From CAIRDP01 sp037138335 (GTDB lineage Bacteria; Bacteroidota; Bacteroidia; Bacteroidales; FEN-979), in the NCBI GenBank assembly GCA_037138335.1, contig JBAXIO010000001.1, positions 248,001 through 312,000 of the forward strand: a DNA stretch of 64,000 bases. Reading direction: 5' to 3'. Both the position numbers and the translations under genes were made by a program. Below are positions 1 to 7,714 of the stretch, piece by piece (positions within the stretch are counted from its first letter, which is position 1; each line of letters opens with the position of its first letter). The notes beneath the pieces were generated by a model. That model did no database searches. It was given only the letters and a program-made list of their open reading frames with translations, and had not been told where the DNA came from.

Positions 1-740
1 TCGATAAAATTAAAGATAGGCAGCGGGGCAGTGTATACAAAGTCGCTTCGGCCCTGGTTCTTATTTCCAAGGTCGGCCATAATGTTATCGAATTCAATCT
101 CCCTTCCGCTGTTTATGAGGAAAGCCGTGTTCATAAACATGGAATCCCCGCTCATTTTATTTTGTTTGTAATCGAATACCGATTTGCGGAATGCATCAAT
201 GATCTTTTCAGTTTCCTTCTCTTTTTTCTGTATTAAAGCATGCTCGACCAATGTTCCCGCTTCAGCAATCTTTATATCTCTTTTTTCCGGGTCCTTCAGG
301 TTTTGGATTTCAATCCTGATCTTTTGCAGCTCGGCATATTCATTGTCAATCTCTTTGTATATAACACCCATGTTTTTCCAGTTCCCCCTGACATTGAGCT
401 CTACCTTATTTTCAAACTGCCTTAACAATTCCATAAACTCACTGTATCTTCGGTTCAAAAGGTTCCTTATTTCATCTGGAGTTGCAGCGATAGTGCCAAA
501 CCGTATAGGAAGTATACTGTTGAATTCCTTCATGACCTCTTCAATTACTTTCTGGTGTGCCAGCATGTTCTCAGGATTTACAACGAACCTGCTTAGGGGG
601 TGATCGCTAACCACCATGCAAAGGCCATCGAAACCAATCGTGGAAACCAGGTCGCCGCGTCCGCCAACTCCGATAGGCCCCAGGTTGACGTCGTAATTTG
701 ATGCGATAATGCAATAAATGTATTTTCCGTCGCGCTGCAT
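1..740 (-). CDS. GvpF/GvpL family gas vesicle protein (3' end outside window)
   Basis: This gene reads from ATG at 740 to the left edge, giving at least 246 residues and no stop. I translated it from the reverse complement. It begins MQRDGKYIYCIIASNYD, a typical GvpF/L opening, and carries the family's central features: HQKVIEEVMKEFNSILPIRFGT near residue 65 and MFMNTAFLINSGREIEFDNI near residue 200. GvpF/L proteins are accessory proteins needed for gas vesicle assembly and bind GvpA. The start codon is one base past the stop of the GvpF/L-J gene, and AAGGAG lies just upstream, so the two are translationally coupled. It is the second GvpF/L copy in the cluster and lacks the J domain in the part seen. 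Confidence 0.9.
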   Translation of the reverse strand, partial: MQRDGKYIYCIIASNYDVNLGPIGVGGRGDLVSTIGFDGLCMVVSDHPLSRFVVNPENMLAHQKVIEEVMKEFNSILPIRFGTIAATPDEIRNLLNRRYSEFMELLRQFENKVELNVRGNWKNMGVIYKEIDNEYAELQKIRIEIQNLKDPEKRDIKIAEAGTLVEHALIQKKEKETEKIIDAFRKSVFDYKQNKMSGDSMFMNTAFLINSGREIEFDNIMADLGNKNQGRSDFVYTAPLPIFNFI

Positions 741-741
741 A

Positions 742-1782
742 CTACTCCTTTATTTTTACCAGGATGAGATTATCCAGTACATTTTCTTTGGTTAAAGAGA
801 TCATTTCCTGTTTCGATGATTGCCTGACAGCTGCAGAATAGTCAAGTAATGTATGATAGGCCTTATTGATTCTTTGAAAACTTTCATCATCTCCGTTGTC
901 AAGATGGGCATCGGGATGAAATAATTTGGCTTTCCCCAGGTATGCTTTTTTAATTTCGGATTCTGAAGTTTCGCCGCTAAGCCCAAGCTCTTTAGTTGCC
1001 TGGACAACATTTTCCGGGTCCATTTCCCGGACTTCAAGCGTATAGAAACTATAGTACGGCAAAGGCCCTACTAATTTGAAATTCAAAGCACCATTATATT
1101 TTTTATCAAGCTCTTCAATGACATCTTCAAACTTGTCCTGTTTAGCCCTGTTGATCAGAAATGCAGAGTTAGTAACCATCTCATCATTCATCACCTCATG
1201 CATTATAATATCGAGGCCAAATGGGGATAATGCATCCAGAATTGTTAATTCGACCGCTTTGTTTTTACTAACCAGGAGTTCCTTTATATACATTCCCATT
1301 TTACACTGATCGACTTTTTGGATGATACCATTGTTTTTTATCATCTCCGTTTTCATTTCCTGAACATCCGGAAGCTCTGCAATTGATTTTAACACTGTTG
1401 TAAAATCAGCCCAGTTAACCACCAGGTCAATCTCTGTCAGGTATTCGATTTTCTTAAGAATGTCAATGATAAGGTCATATCCATTGGAAAGTATTTTAAT
1501 AACCTCTTCTTTTGATCTTACTATCGTTCCAAGACGCATGGGGATGATCATTCTGAAACCTTGATTCTGGAGTTCTTCAATTGTTTTCTGATGGTGGACC
1601 AGCATATATCCCAGAGTCTCCCTGTCCAGATAATCGATGCATGCATTCTCCCTGTCAGAAACAATAGCGGAGATTTTCTGAAAGGTTATCGCGTAAACAC
1701 CTGAATTTTCAATTGATTGAAATTGCGTTGTCCCGTAGAAATTCGGAACAATTCCATAAAGATAAATTCCTTTTGCCGGCAT
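742..1782 (-). CDS. GvpF/GvpL gas vesicle protein fused to a C-terminal J domain
   Basis: 346 residues. Residues 1-250 are a GvpF/L domain (MPAKGIYLYGIVPNFYG start, HHQKTIEELQNQGFRMIIPM near 63, VTNSAFLINRAKQDKFEDVI near 203). Residues about 259-315 form a DnaJ-type J domain with helix II EIKKAYLGKAKLF, an intact HPD at 289-291, and SFQRINKAYHTLLDY as helix III. J domains stimulate the ATPase of DnaK-type Hsp70, so the fusion probably recruits Hsp70 to nascent gas vesicle proteins; that step is inference. No DnaK is encoded in the visible cluster. The gene lies between the CDC48-like gene and the second GvpF/L gene. I am sure of both domains and less sure of how common the fusion is. Confidence 0.9.
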   Translation of the reverse strand: MPAKGIYLYGIVPNFYGTTQFQSIENSGVYAITFQKISAIVSDRENACIDYLDRETLGYMLVHHQKTIEELQNQGFRMIIPMRLGTIVRSKEEVIKILSNGYDLIIDILKKIEYLTEIDLVVNWADFTTVLKSIAELPDVQEMKTEMIKNNGIIQKVDQCKMGMYIKELLVSKNKAVELTILDALSPFGLDIIMHEVMNDEMVTNSAFLINRAKQDKFEDVIEELDKKYNGALNFKLVGPLPYYSFYTLEVREMDPENVVQATKELGLSGETSESEIKKAYLGKAKLFHPDAHLDNGDDESFQRINKAYHTLLDYSAAVRQSSKQEMISLTKENVLDNLILVKIKE

Positions 1783-1813
1783 ATTCTTTAGGTTTATGGT
1801 GAAGGGATTTTTT

Positions 1814-3964
1814 TTATTTTTTAGTTGCGTTTTGCTTTAATACTAATTCAATAGCTTCTTGAAAATGAGATTCCAGAATGAAAATTTCACCCGTAACCTC
1901 ATCGGATTTATTTCTTTTCCTTTCAATCAATTCGCGGATGGCAAGCATAGCTGCCTTACGGCAAATAAACTCTATGTCGGAACCTGTGAGACCTTCAGTT
2001 TTCAAAGCAAGTTTGTTCAGGTTCGTTTTTTTACCGATAGGTTTATTACGGGTGTGGATGCCGAATATTTTCTCTCTCGTTTTACAATCGGGCAGGGGTA
2101 ATTCAAATATCAGGTCGAAACGGCCACTCCTCAATAAAGCGGGGTCAATTAAATCGATACGGTTTGTAGCAGCCAGAACAATCACGCCTTTCAGATCCTC
2201 AATTCCGTCCATTTCCGTGAGGAACTGGCCTATCACCCTCTCGATCACACCTGAGCCGGAGCTATCATTACTACGCCTGGGAGTAAGGCTATCTATTTCG
2301 TCAAGGAAGAGTATACAGGGTGAAGCCTGCTTAGCCATTCTGAATAATTCCCTTACTCCTTTTTCTGACTCCCCGATATAGCGGCTTAAAATTTGCGGGC
2401 CCTTTACCGATATGAAATTCACTCCGCTCTCGCTTGCAAGGGCTTTGGCCAGGTATGTTTTCCCTGTCCCTGGTTTTCCGTGAAGAATAATACCTTTAGG
2501 AGGTTTGGTGTCGGCTTTTTTAAACAATTCAGCATATTTAAGCGGCCATTCAACTGTTTCCATCAAAGCTTCCTTGATCTCATCTAGTCCGCCAACGTCA
2601 TCCCATTTAACATCAGGCACTTCTACAAATACTTCCCTGATAGCTGAAGGCTCAACCTCTTTCATAGCATCCAGGAAATTATCCATGGTCACTTCCAGCG
2701 ACATCAGGAGCTCATAGGGGATTTCAGACATTTCAAAATCTATCCGGGGAAGGATTTTCCTTAAGGCGGTCATTGCGGCTTCACGGGCCAATGCCTCAAG
2801 ATCGGCCCCTACAAAACCGTGGGTGATTTCGGCCAGTTTTTCCATATCCGCATCCAAAGCCATAGGAATACCCCTTGTATGGATATGAAGGATTTCCAGT
2901 CTGCCCTTTTTATCGGGAATGGAAATAGAAATTTCCCTGTCGAATCTTCCCGGCCTTCTAAGGGCAGGATCAATGGAATTAGGAATGTTGGTTGCGCCGA
3001 TCACTATGACTTTACCTCTGGATTCAAGACCGTCCATTAATGACAACAGCTGTGCAACCACACGTTTCTCAACCTGTTTCTCCCCGCCCATATCCTCCCT
3101 CTTGGGGGCAATGGCATCAATTTCATCGATGAATATTATTGAAGGTGCATGAGCCTGGGCTTCCTCAAACAGCTTTCGTATCCGCCCTTCGCTCTCACCA
3201 TAAAATTTCCCCATGATCTCTGGACCTGATATATTAATGAAATATGCATCCGTTTCATGAGCAACTGCCCTTACGATTAAGGTCTTTCCGGTGCCCGGAG
3301 GGCCATATAGGAAAACACCCTTGGGAGGTTGTACTCCCAGCCTGTCGAAAATCTCAGGGTACTTCAGGGGGAGTTCAATCATCTCCCTGATGCGTTGAAC
3401 CTGGTTCCCAAGTCCTCCTATGTCTTCATAGGAAACCTTGCTCTTGCGTTCTCCTTCCTGTTTTGTTAATTCAAGCTGGAAACTGGTGTTAGGGTGTATC
3501 AGCACTACCCCTTCAGGACTGACACCTGTAACAGTATAATCAACTGAACGTGAGCCAAAAAGCGTGGCTTTCACTTTATCTCCTTTTACAACAGGCAGGC
3601 CATTGATGAGGGACCCAATATATTTAGCATCATCGGTTTTGAACGGAGAACCGGATTTTGATTCTGGCTTGAGTTTTATTTTTACAGCCTGACGACAGAT
3701 GGTCCTGGCTACAGTTACTTTTTCGTCAAGCCCGGCCTGTGCATTCTCCCTGCTGATGCCGTCAATCTGAATAATACTTTTATCCCTGTCTTCCGGATAA
3801 CAAGGCATAATTTTAACAGGTGTTGCACGTTTTCCCTCGATCATAATCACTTCGCCGCTTTCCAGCCCCATCGATTTCATTTCCTGGGGATCTATCCTTG
3901 CGATTGCCCTTCCAACATCCTTTACCAGGGCTTCCTTCACCCGCAATACTATTTTGTCTTTCAT
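1814..3964 (-). CDS. CDC48/p97-like double AAA+ ATPase
   Basis: 716 residues with the architecture of CDC48/VAT. A CDC48 N domain covers about 1-105 ([19 protein letters not shown]). D1 has Walker A GPPGTGKT at 221-228 and Walker B IIFIDEID near 277-283. D2 has Walker A GKPGTGKT at 496-503 and Walker B ILFLDEID near 551-558. Arginine-finger type motifs ([13 protein letters not shown]) follow each module. Members thread or unfold proteins using ATP. Its place inside the gvp cluster, just after the Get3-like ATPase, suggests remodelling or disassembly of vesicle proteins or quality control. The D2 Walker A has HGK where GPP is usual, but the catalytic K and T remain. Confidence 0.9.
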   Translation of the reverse strand: MKDKIVLRVKEALVKDVGRAIARIDPQEMKSMGLESGEVIMIEGKRATPVKIMPCYPEDRDKSIIQIDGISRENAQAGLDEKVTVARTICRQAVKIKLKPESKSGSPFKTDDAKYIGSLINGLPVVKGDKVKATLFGSRSVDYTVTGVSPEGVVLIHPNTSFQLELTKQEGERKSKVSYEDIGGLGNQVQRIREMIELPLKYPEIFDRLGVQPPKGVFLYGPPGTGKTLIVRAVAHETDAYFINISGPEIMGKFYGESEGRIRKLFEEAQAHAPSIIFIDEIDAIAPKREDMGGEKQVEKRVVAQLLSLMDGLESRGKVIVIGATNIPNSIDPALRRPGRFDREISISIPDKKGRLEILHIHTRGIPMALDADMEKLAEITHGFVGADLEALAREAAMTALRKILPRIDFEMSEIPYELLMSLEVTMDNFLDAMKEVEPSAIREVFVEVPDVKWDDVGGLDEIKEALMETVEWPLKYAELFKKADTKPPKGIILHGKPGTGKTYLAKALASESGVNFISVKGPQILSRYIGESEKGVRELFRMAKQASPCILFLDEIDSLTPRRSNDSSGSGVIERVIGQFLTEMDGIEDLKGVIVLAATNRIDLIDPALLRSGRFDLIFELPLPDCKTREKIFGIHTRNKPIGKKTNLNKLALKTEGLTGSDIEFICRKAAMLAIRELIERKRNKSDEVTGEIFILESHFQEAIELVLKQNATKK

Positions 3965-4027
3965 TTTAATTATATCTTTGGGTTTCTTCGTTGAGTGACA
4001 ATTTGATTGTAAGTATTTGGCTTGTCG

Positions 4028-4966
4028 TTATTCGCTTAAAAGAAAAGATTTTAATTTATGCAGAGACTCCAGCCCCTTAACCTCTTTGTTAAACATTGGA
4101 ACTTCAACCATATTCAAATTGCTGTATTTCCTGCTTATTTCTTCCAGATAGGACAGTTGAGCGGCTCTCTTTTTTACCAGAAAATCACATCCATCAGCAG
4201 TGATTACATTATTCACAATGATCTGACGGGAAACAATCCCGGATGTAGAAAGATCTTCCATCAGCCTGCCGGTTTCCAGGATAGCCATCGCTTCAGGGAT
4301 ACATACCGGGATGAACTCGCATTTATAATAGTCATGCAACATTTGCTCAATCCGTTTGACCATCTTTTTCAGGCCCAGCAAAAAATCATCCACCTCGTCA
4401 TTCTGATAGGTGCCTGAAAAAGTGGTTATCATATACCTGTATTTCCACCTCATCCTGGCGGCAACTTTAATCCATTCATCAAATAATTTGGGAGATGATA
4501 TAAGCCTGAGTGTATGACCGGTTGGCGCCGTATCCACAATATATTTATCAAACTCTCCTTTTTCAATGAAATCAATAATGGTTTTAAAGCTCATTACTTC
4601 ATCTATTCCCGGTATCGACAAGCTCAACATTTCGTCGATATCCTCGTTGTCAAGATTTGTAGAGGTCTCGAAAAGCTTTTTTAGCTGTGTCTGCCTTTCA
4701 GCGAGAAACCTTGATAATGCCTCGTCAGCGATCACTTCGATGGCCGAAAGGTTTGAGATACCATTGACTTTCGTTACTTTAAAACCAATCTGTTGCTCAA
4801 GGCAGTCAGCAAGGGAGTGGGCCGGATCGGTGGAGATCAAAAGGGTTTTGAAATTTTCAGACAAAGCCAGGGCAGTGGCAATGGCACAACAGGTTTTTCC
4901 AACGCCGCCTTTTCCGCCGAAAATAATGAGTTTAAGGTCGTTGTTTTTCAAACCAACCAGTGCCAT
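4028..4966 (-). CDS. ArsA/Get3-family ATPase in gas vesicle cluster
   Basis: 312 residues. A deviant Walker A (GKGGVGKT at 18-25) is followed by the switch regions STDPAHSLADCL near 45 and DTAPTGHTLRLISSPKLF near 145, which define the ArsA/TRC40/Get3 branch of SIMIBI ATPases. Eukaryotic Get3 shields hydrophobic tail anchors in the cytosol and ArsA energises arsenite export. No ars genes are near, and the gene sits 3 bp downstream of an Hsp20-like gene in the gvp operon, so a chaperone role for the very hydrophobic GvpA/GvpJ is more likely than metal efflux (inference). No metal-binding CxxC is visible. Confidence 0.85.
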   Translation of the reverse strand: MALVGLKNNDLKLIIFGGKGGVGKTCCAIATALALSENFKTLLISTDPAHSLADCLEQQIGFKVTKVNGISNLSAIEVIADEALSRFLAERQTQLKKLFETSTNLDNEDIDEMLSLSIPGIDEVMSFKTIIDFIEKGEFDKYIVDTAPTGHTLRLISSPKLFDEWIKVAARMRWKYRYMITTFSGTYQNDEVDDFLLGLKKMVKRIEQMLHDYYKCEFIPVCIPEAMAILETGRLMEDLSTSGIVSRQIIVNNVITADGCDFLVKKRAAQLSYLEEISRKYSNLNMVEVPMFNKEVKGLESLHKLKSFLLSE

Positions 4967-4969
4967 AAT

Positions 4970-5488
4970 TTATTTTTTTATCTTGATCTCCAGGATCCCG
5001 TTAGTGAACTTGTGACGCAGGTTTTTCTTAATGACTTTTACAGGAAGCAGCAGTTCCTTACGGTAAGTCCTGCTTTTACCGAGGGCCGAAATTTCAAGGA
5101 TATCACCCTTCAGGTCGATTTTAATGTCATTTTCCTCGATCCCGGGCATTTCAGCGATGATAACAACCTCATTCTTCTCATCAAAGACGTCGGTTATCGG
5201 TTCCCGCTCTTCATCAACTTTAGGCCCTTCGGGGGTCTTCTTTATGTTCCCGAATGTCTCCACTTTTGGAATCCCTCCGCCTATCGTGTTGACGGTAAAA
5301 CCATAAACACCTTTCATCCCTTTCCTGATATGATCAAAATTGATCTCACCCTCCTTATTTATCCCGCCTTTTTCATCGAGTTTCCCGGCAAGGTCAACCA
5401 ATTTTTCTATGCCTTTGAACAGACCGCCAAGTCCGAAAAGATCCATTTCGGCCTCTTCTTTTTTCTCTTTATTCTTATCTTTTTCCAT
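4970..5488 (-). CDS. Hsp20/GvpH-like small heat shock protein
   Basis: 172 residues. A charged N terminus (MEKDKNKEKKEEAEMDLFG) leads to a Gly-rich linker, and an alpha-crystallin-type domain occupies about 80-172, with EVVIIAEMPGIEENDIKIDL and the closing FTNGILEIKIKK strand. GvpH proteins of halophiles and other gas vesicle clusters belong to this Hsp20 fold and stabilise other Gvp proteins. The position between gvpJ and the Get3-like gene supports that reading. I leave the symbol empty because sequence similarity inside Hsp20 does not by itself separate GvpH from other small heat shock proteins. Confidence 0.8.
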   Translation of the reverse strand: MEKDKNKEKKEEAEMDLFGLGGLFKGIEKLVDLAGKLDEKGGINKEGEINFDHIRKGMKGVYGFTVNTIGGGIPKVETFGNIKKTPEGPKVDEEREPITDVFDEKNEVVIIAEMPGIEENDIKIDLKGDILEISALGKSRTYRKELLLPVKVIKKNLRHKFTNGILEIKIKK

Positions 5489-5514
5489 CTTAATATGTTT
5501 TTAAATTCACTTCG

Positions 5515-5814
5515 TTAAATTGGGTTGCTTATTGCCTCAAGGTTTTGCAGCCGGGTTTCGAGTGCTTCCTGCTGTTGCATCAGCTCCTTCTCCCTGGCCT
5601 TTGTCGAAAGATAGGTGTCTTCCTGCCACCAGTTGATACCCATTTCCATGGCCTTATCCACAGAAGCTACCAGTAACCTGATCTTAATTGTTAAAAGATC
5701 GATATCGGCAATCTGGATTTTGATATCACCTGCTATAACGATCCCTTTATCGAGTACCCTTTCCAGGATATCTGCAAGGTTGGTCGCTTGCACCGAATGA
5801 GTCATTTCAGCCAT
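5515..5814 (-). CDS. gvpJ: Gas vesicle protein GvpJ (GvpA family minor protein)
   Basis: 99 residues. The first 60 follow the GvpA fold (LADILERVLDKGIVIAGDIK, then IDLLTIKIRLLVASVDKA), followed by INWWQEDTYLSTKA and a helical Gln/Glu-rich tail. The WW motif and the tail identify GvpJ rather than the main shell protein GvpA; Bacillus megaterium GvpJ has the same layout. GvpJ is a minor protein thought to act at the vesicle tips or in nucleation. The gene is 12 bp downstream of a coiled-coil ORF and 26 bp upstream of the Hsp20-like gene. Confidence 0.88.
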   Translation of the reverse strand: MAEMTHSVQATNLADILERVLDKGIVIAGDIKIQIADIDLLTIKIRLLVASVDKAMEMGINWWQEDTYLSTKAREKELMQQQEALETRLQNLEAISNPI

Positions 5815-5826
5815 TGTACAGTTTAT

Positions 5827-6138
5827 TTAGTAATCGATTGACATCGTCTTCCATTCTTTTTTATCGGTCTTTCCAGGCTTTTTAGCTTTCTCGGCAGGCG
5901 TATGGTGCATTTCTCCTGCTTTTTCATCATAGTATACCTGAATCTCCTTAAGCCTGTTCTGGATTATCTCAAGCCTCTGAATGATCCTTATTTCTTCGCT
6001 CTTCAATCGTGATCTTTCTTTTTCGAGCATATACAATTTTATAAAATCGGAATCCTCCTTGTTGGGGATCCCCGATTTGACGACACTCTGCATGCTTTTG
6101 ATGCTTTGAAGTCCTTTTATTCCGCTTGAAATTGGCAT
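5827..6138 (-). CDS. Hypothetical coiled-coil protein of the gas vesicle cluster
   Basis: 103 residues that I cannot assign to a named Gvp family. Residues about 27-75 are a strongly charged helix (YMLEKERSRLKSEEIRIIQR, then LEIIQNRLKEIQVYYDEK), probably a coiled coil, and the C terminus is lysine-rich. There is no signal peptide, membrane segment or cysteine. It lies between gvpN and gvpJ with short gaps on both sides, so it is co-transcribed and is probably an accessory or scaffold protein. It does not match the GvpG or GvpK patterns I know. Confidence 0.7.
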   Translation of the reverse strand: MPISSGIKGLQSIKSMQSVVKSGIPNKEDSDFIKLYMLEKERSRLKSEEIRIIQRLEIIQNRLKEIQVYYDEKAGEMHHTPAEKAKKPGKTDKKEWKTMSIDY

Positions 6139-6174
6139 ATTGCTGGTTTCTTTTTAATTATAATTGTCTGGGAC

Positions 6175-7095
6175 TTACCGCAGATACTGCTCGATAAGTT
6201 CGTCCACAATGGTTTTTACTTTCTCCTGGTTTGTCTTTGATCCAATACGGCTTGTTTCGGAAGTGAGTATGTCCTGGCATATTTTACGGAAGATATCTCT
6301 GGATTTCGACGGTGTGGTTTTTAAGGTTGCCAGTGTTTTTGCAATCATAATGGAACCGCGGATAGTGGGGTCAAATTCAGTTTTACCCGATTCACGCAGC
6401 CCCCTTACGATTTTCACGATAATCTCAGTGTCTTTGAGGGAAAGGTCCGATTTTGCCCTGGTGATTTTCAGTTCGGTTTCATAGTCGAAATGGTCGAGGT
6501 CCATGGTTACCATACGGTCACGAAGTGCATCCTGGGTGCGGTTAACACCGGCATATTCTTCGGGATTTGAAGTGAATATAGCACGGAACTCAGGATGTAC
6601 TTTCATGTAATAATCTTCCTCCTTGGCAGCCGATGTACTCAGCATTCTCTCCTGCAGAATGGGCAGCAGTATGTTATTGGCTTCAGGGCGTGAGCGTGTA
6701 AATTCATCGTAGATCAGGGTAAATCCGTTTTTAACGGCAATGGTCAAACGGTTGTTCACCCATTGCTTGCTCATGTCTTCCTCATATTTATGCACTGAAT
6801 GAATGAATTTATCGTCCAGCTTTTTGTATTTATAACCCTGCTCACTGCCGATCAGATCTGAAGTTTTATATTCGGCATCTCCGTGAATGATCACCACAGG
6901 TCTTCCGATCTTGCTTGCAAGATGCATGGCAACAGTTGTCTTGCCGGTTCCCGAAGGGCCCCTGAAATGCACCGGAAAACCTGCTTTTACATACGTCAGG
7001 CCACGATTTGTAATGTCCCTGATATAATCGGTTTCTACAAAATTTGACATCGGCTTCAGTTCCAGCACGGTGTTCATTTCATTTGTGTCGCTCAT
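6175..7095 (-). CDS. gvpN: Gas vesicle AAA ATPase GvpN
   Basis: 306 residues. This is a MoxR-like AAA protein with Walker A GPSGTGKT at 46-53, the family stretch VVIIHGDAEYKTSDLIGSEQ after it, Walker B FTLIYDEFTRSRPEANN (D130, E131) and a sensor-1 type region AIFTSNPEEYAGVNRTQDAL. GvpN is a cytosolic ATPase required for vesicle growth in many gas-vacuolate prokaryotes. The match over the whole length is clear. The next gene upstream is a 61-residue ORF and the next downstream is a coiled-coil protein. Confidence 0.95.
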   Translation of the reverse strand: MSDTNEMNTVLELKPMSNFVETDYIRDITNRGLTYVKAGFPVHFRGPSGTGKTTVAMHLASKIGRPVVIIHGDAEYKTSDLIGSEQGYKYKKLDDKFIHSVHKYEEDMSKQWVNNRLTIAVKNGFTLIYDEFTRSRPEANNILLPILQERMLSTSAAKEEDYYMKVHPEFRAIFTSNPEEYAGVNRTQDALRDRMVTMDLDHFDYETELKITRAKSDLSLKDTEIIVKIVRGLRESGKTEFDPTIRGSIMIAKTLATLKTTPSKSRDIFRKICQDILTSETSRIGSKTNQEKVKTIVDELIEQYLR

Positions 7096-7148
7096 TGGAA
7101 TTTAAATTGAATGTTTAATTGCTGGTAATATTGCCGGCCATTGCCGAT

Positions 7149-7334
7149 TTACCATTTGAATTCCTGGGCAGGGAGTTTTTCAAGGGTTTGCTTCCAGATA
7201 GCTCTTGCTTCTTCAATGTCCTTTCTTATTTCTTTTTGCTTAACTAAGAAAGCTTCCCTTCTGGCTTCAGACCTGATTAATGCATCCTGTCTTTTCATCA
7301 GGCTTTTCATGATCATACTCCCAGGGTTCTCCAT
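7149..7334 (-). CDS. Small charged helical ORF in gvp cluster
   Basis: 61 residues, predicted to be almost wholly helical and highly charged (MKRQDALIRSEARREAFLVK, then QKEIRKDIEEARAIWKQTLE). I do not recognise a family. It fills the space between the zinc protein and gvpN, is in the same direction as all its neighbours, and has an ATG start, but the upstream region shows no strong ribosome binding site. It could be a small vesicle accessory protein; it could also be a chance ORF, although there is no other use for these bases. Confidence 0.5.
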   Translation of the reverse strand: MENPGSMIMKSLMKRQDALIRSEARREAFLVKQKEIRKDIEEARAIWKQTLEKLPAQEFKW

Positions 7335-7369
7335 CTTGGCTGCCTATTGTTGTTTAACTGCCAGGTTGG

Positions 7370-7687
7370 TCAGTTCCCCTGGAGCCCCTTGCCGCCGCAT
7401 CGGGTACAGGGTAAACCGTCTGAGGATCTTCCCGTTCCCTTGCAGGTGGTGCATGGTTTTAAACTCTCAGCATGGAAGCTGCCCCTGCCTCCGCAAACTA
7501 TGCAGGGAACCCTCGCGCCAAGAGGGTTCCTGCCTGTTCCTGAACAAAAAATACATTTCTTCATGGGCTCTGCCACTTCAACCAGCCCGGTGCCGGTGCA
7601 TACCAGGCAATGTGCTATGGGGGAGAGTAAGTCGAAGGGATCTTTTCCCGTTCCGTTGCAAAACGCACACTTCACTTTTGCTGCCAT
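7370..7687 (-). CDS. Stand-alone DnaJ-type zinc finger protein with six CxxCxGxG motifs
   Basis: 105 residues made almost entirely of DnaJ cysteine-rich motifs. The CxxCxGxG units start at residues 7, 27, 45, 62, 79 and 94, giving 12 cysteines, enough for three zinc sites. Canonical DnaJ has four motifs and two zinc sites. There is no J domain and no C-terminal substrate domain. DnaJ zinc fingers hold unfolded clients and help pass them to DnaK. Because a J domain is fused to GvpF/L in the same cluster, this protein may supply the missing DnaJ module in trans (inference). Confidence 0.85.
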   Translation of the reverse strand: MAAKVKCAFCNGTGKDPFDLLSPIAHCLVCTGTGLVEVAEPMKKCIFCSGTGRNPLGARVPCIVCGGRGSFHAESLKPCTTCKGTGRSSDGLPCTRCGGKGLQGN

Positions 7688-7714
7688 GATTCATGGTATT
7701 AATGTTCCTGTTCC

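Noticed and set aside
4028..4966. Arsenite efflux ATPase
   Set aside because: No arsB, arsR or arsC is near and the gene is embedded in the gvp operon; Get3-like is a better description.
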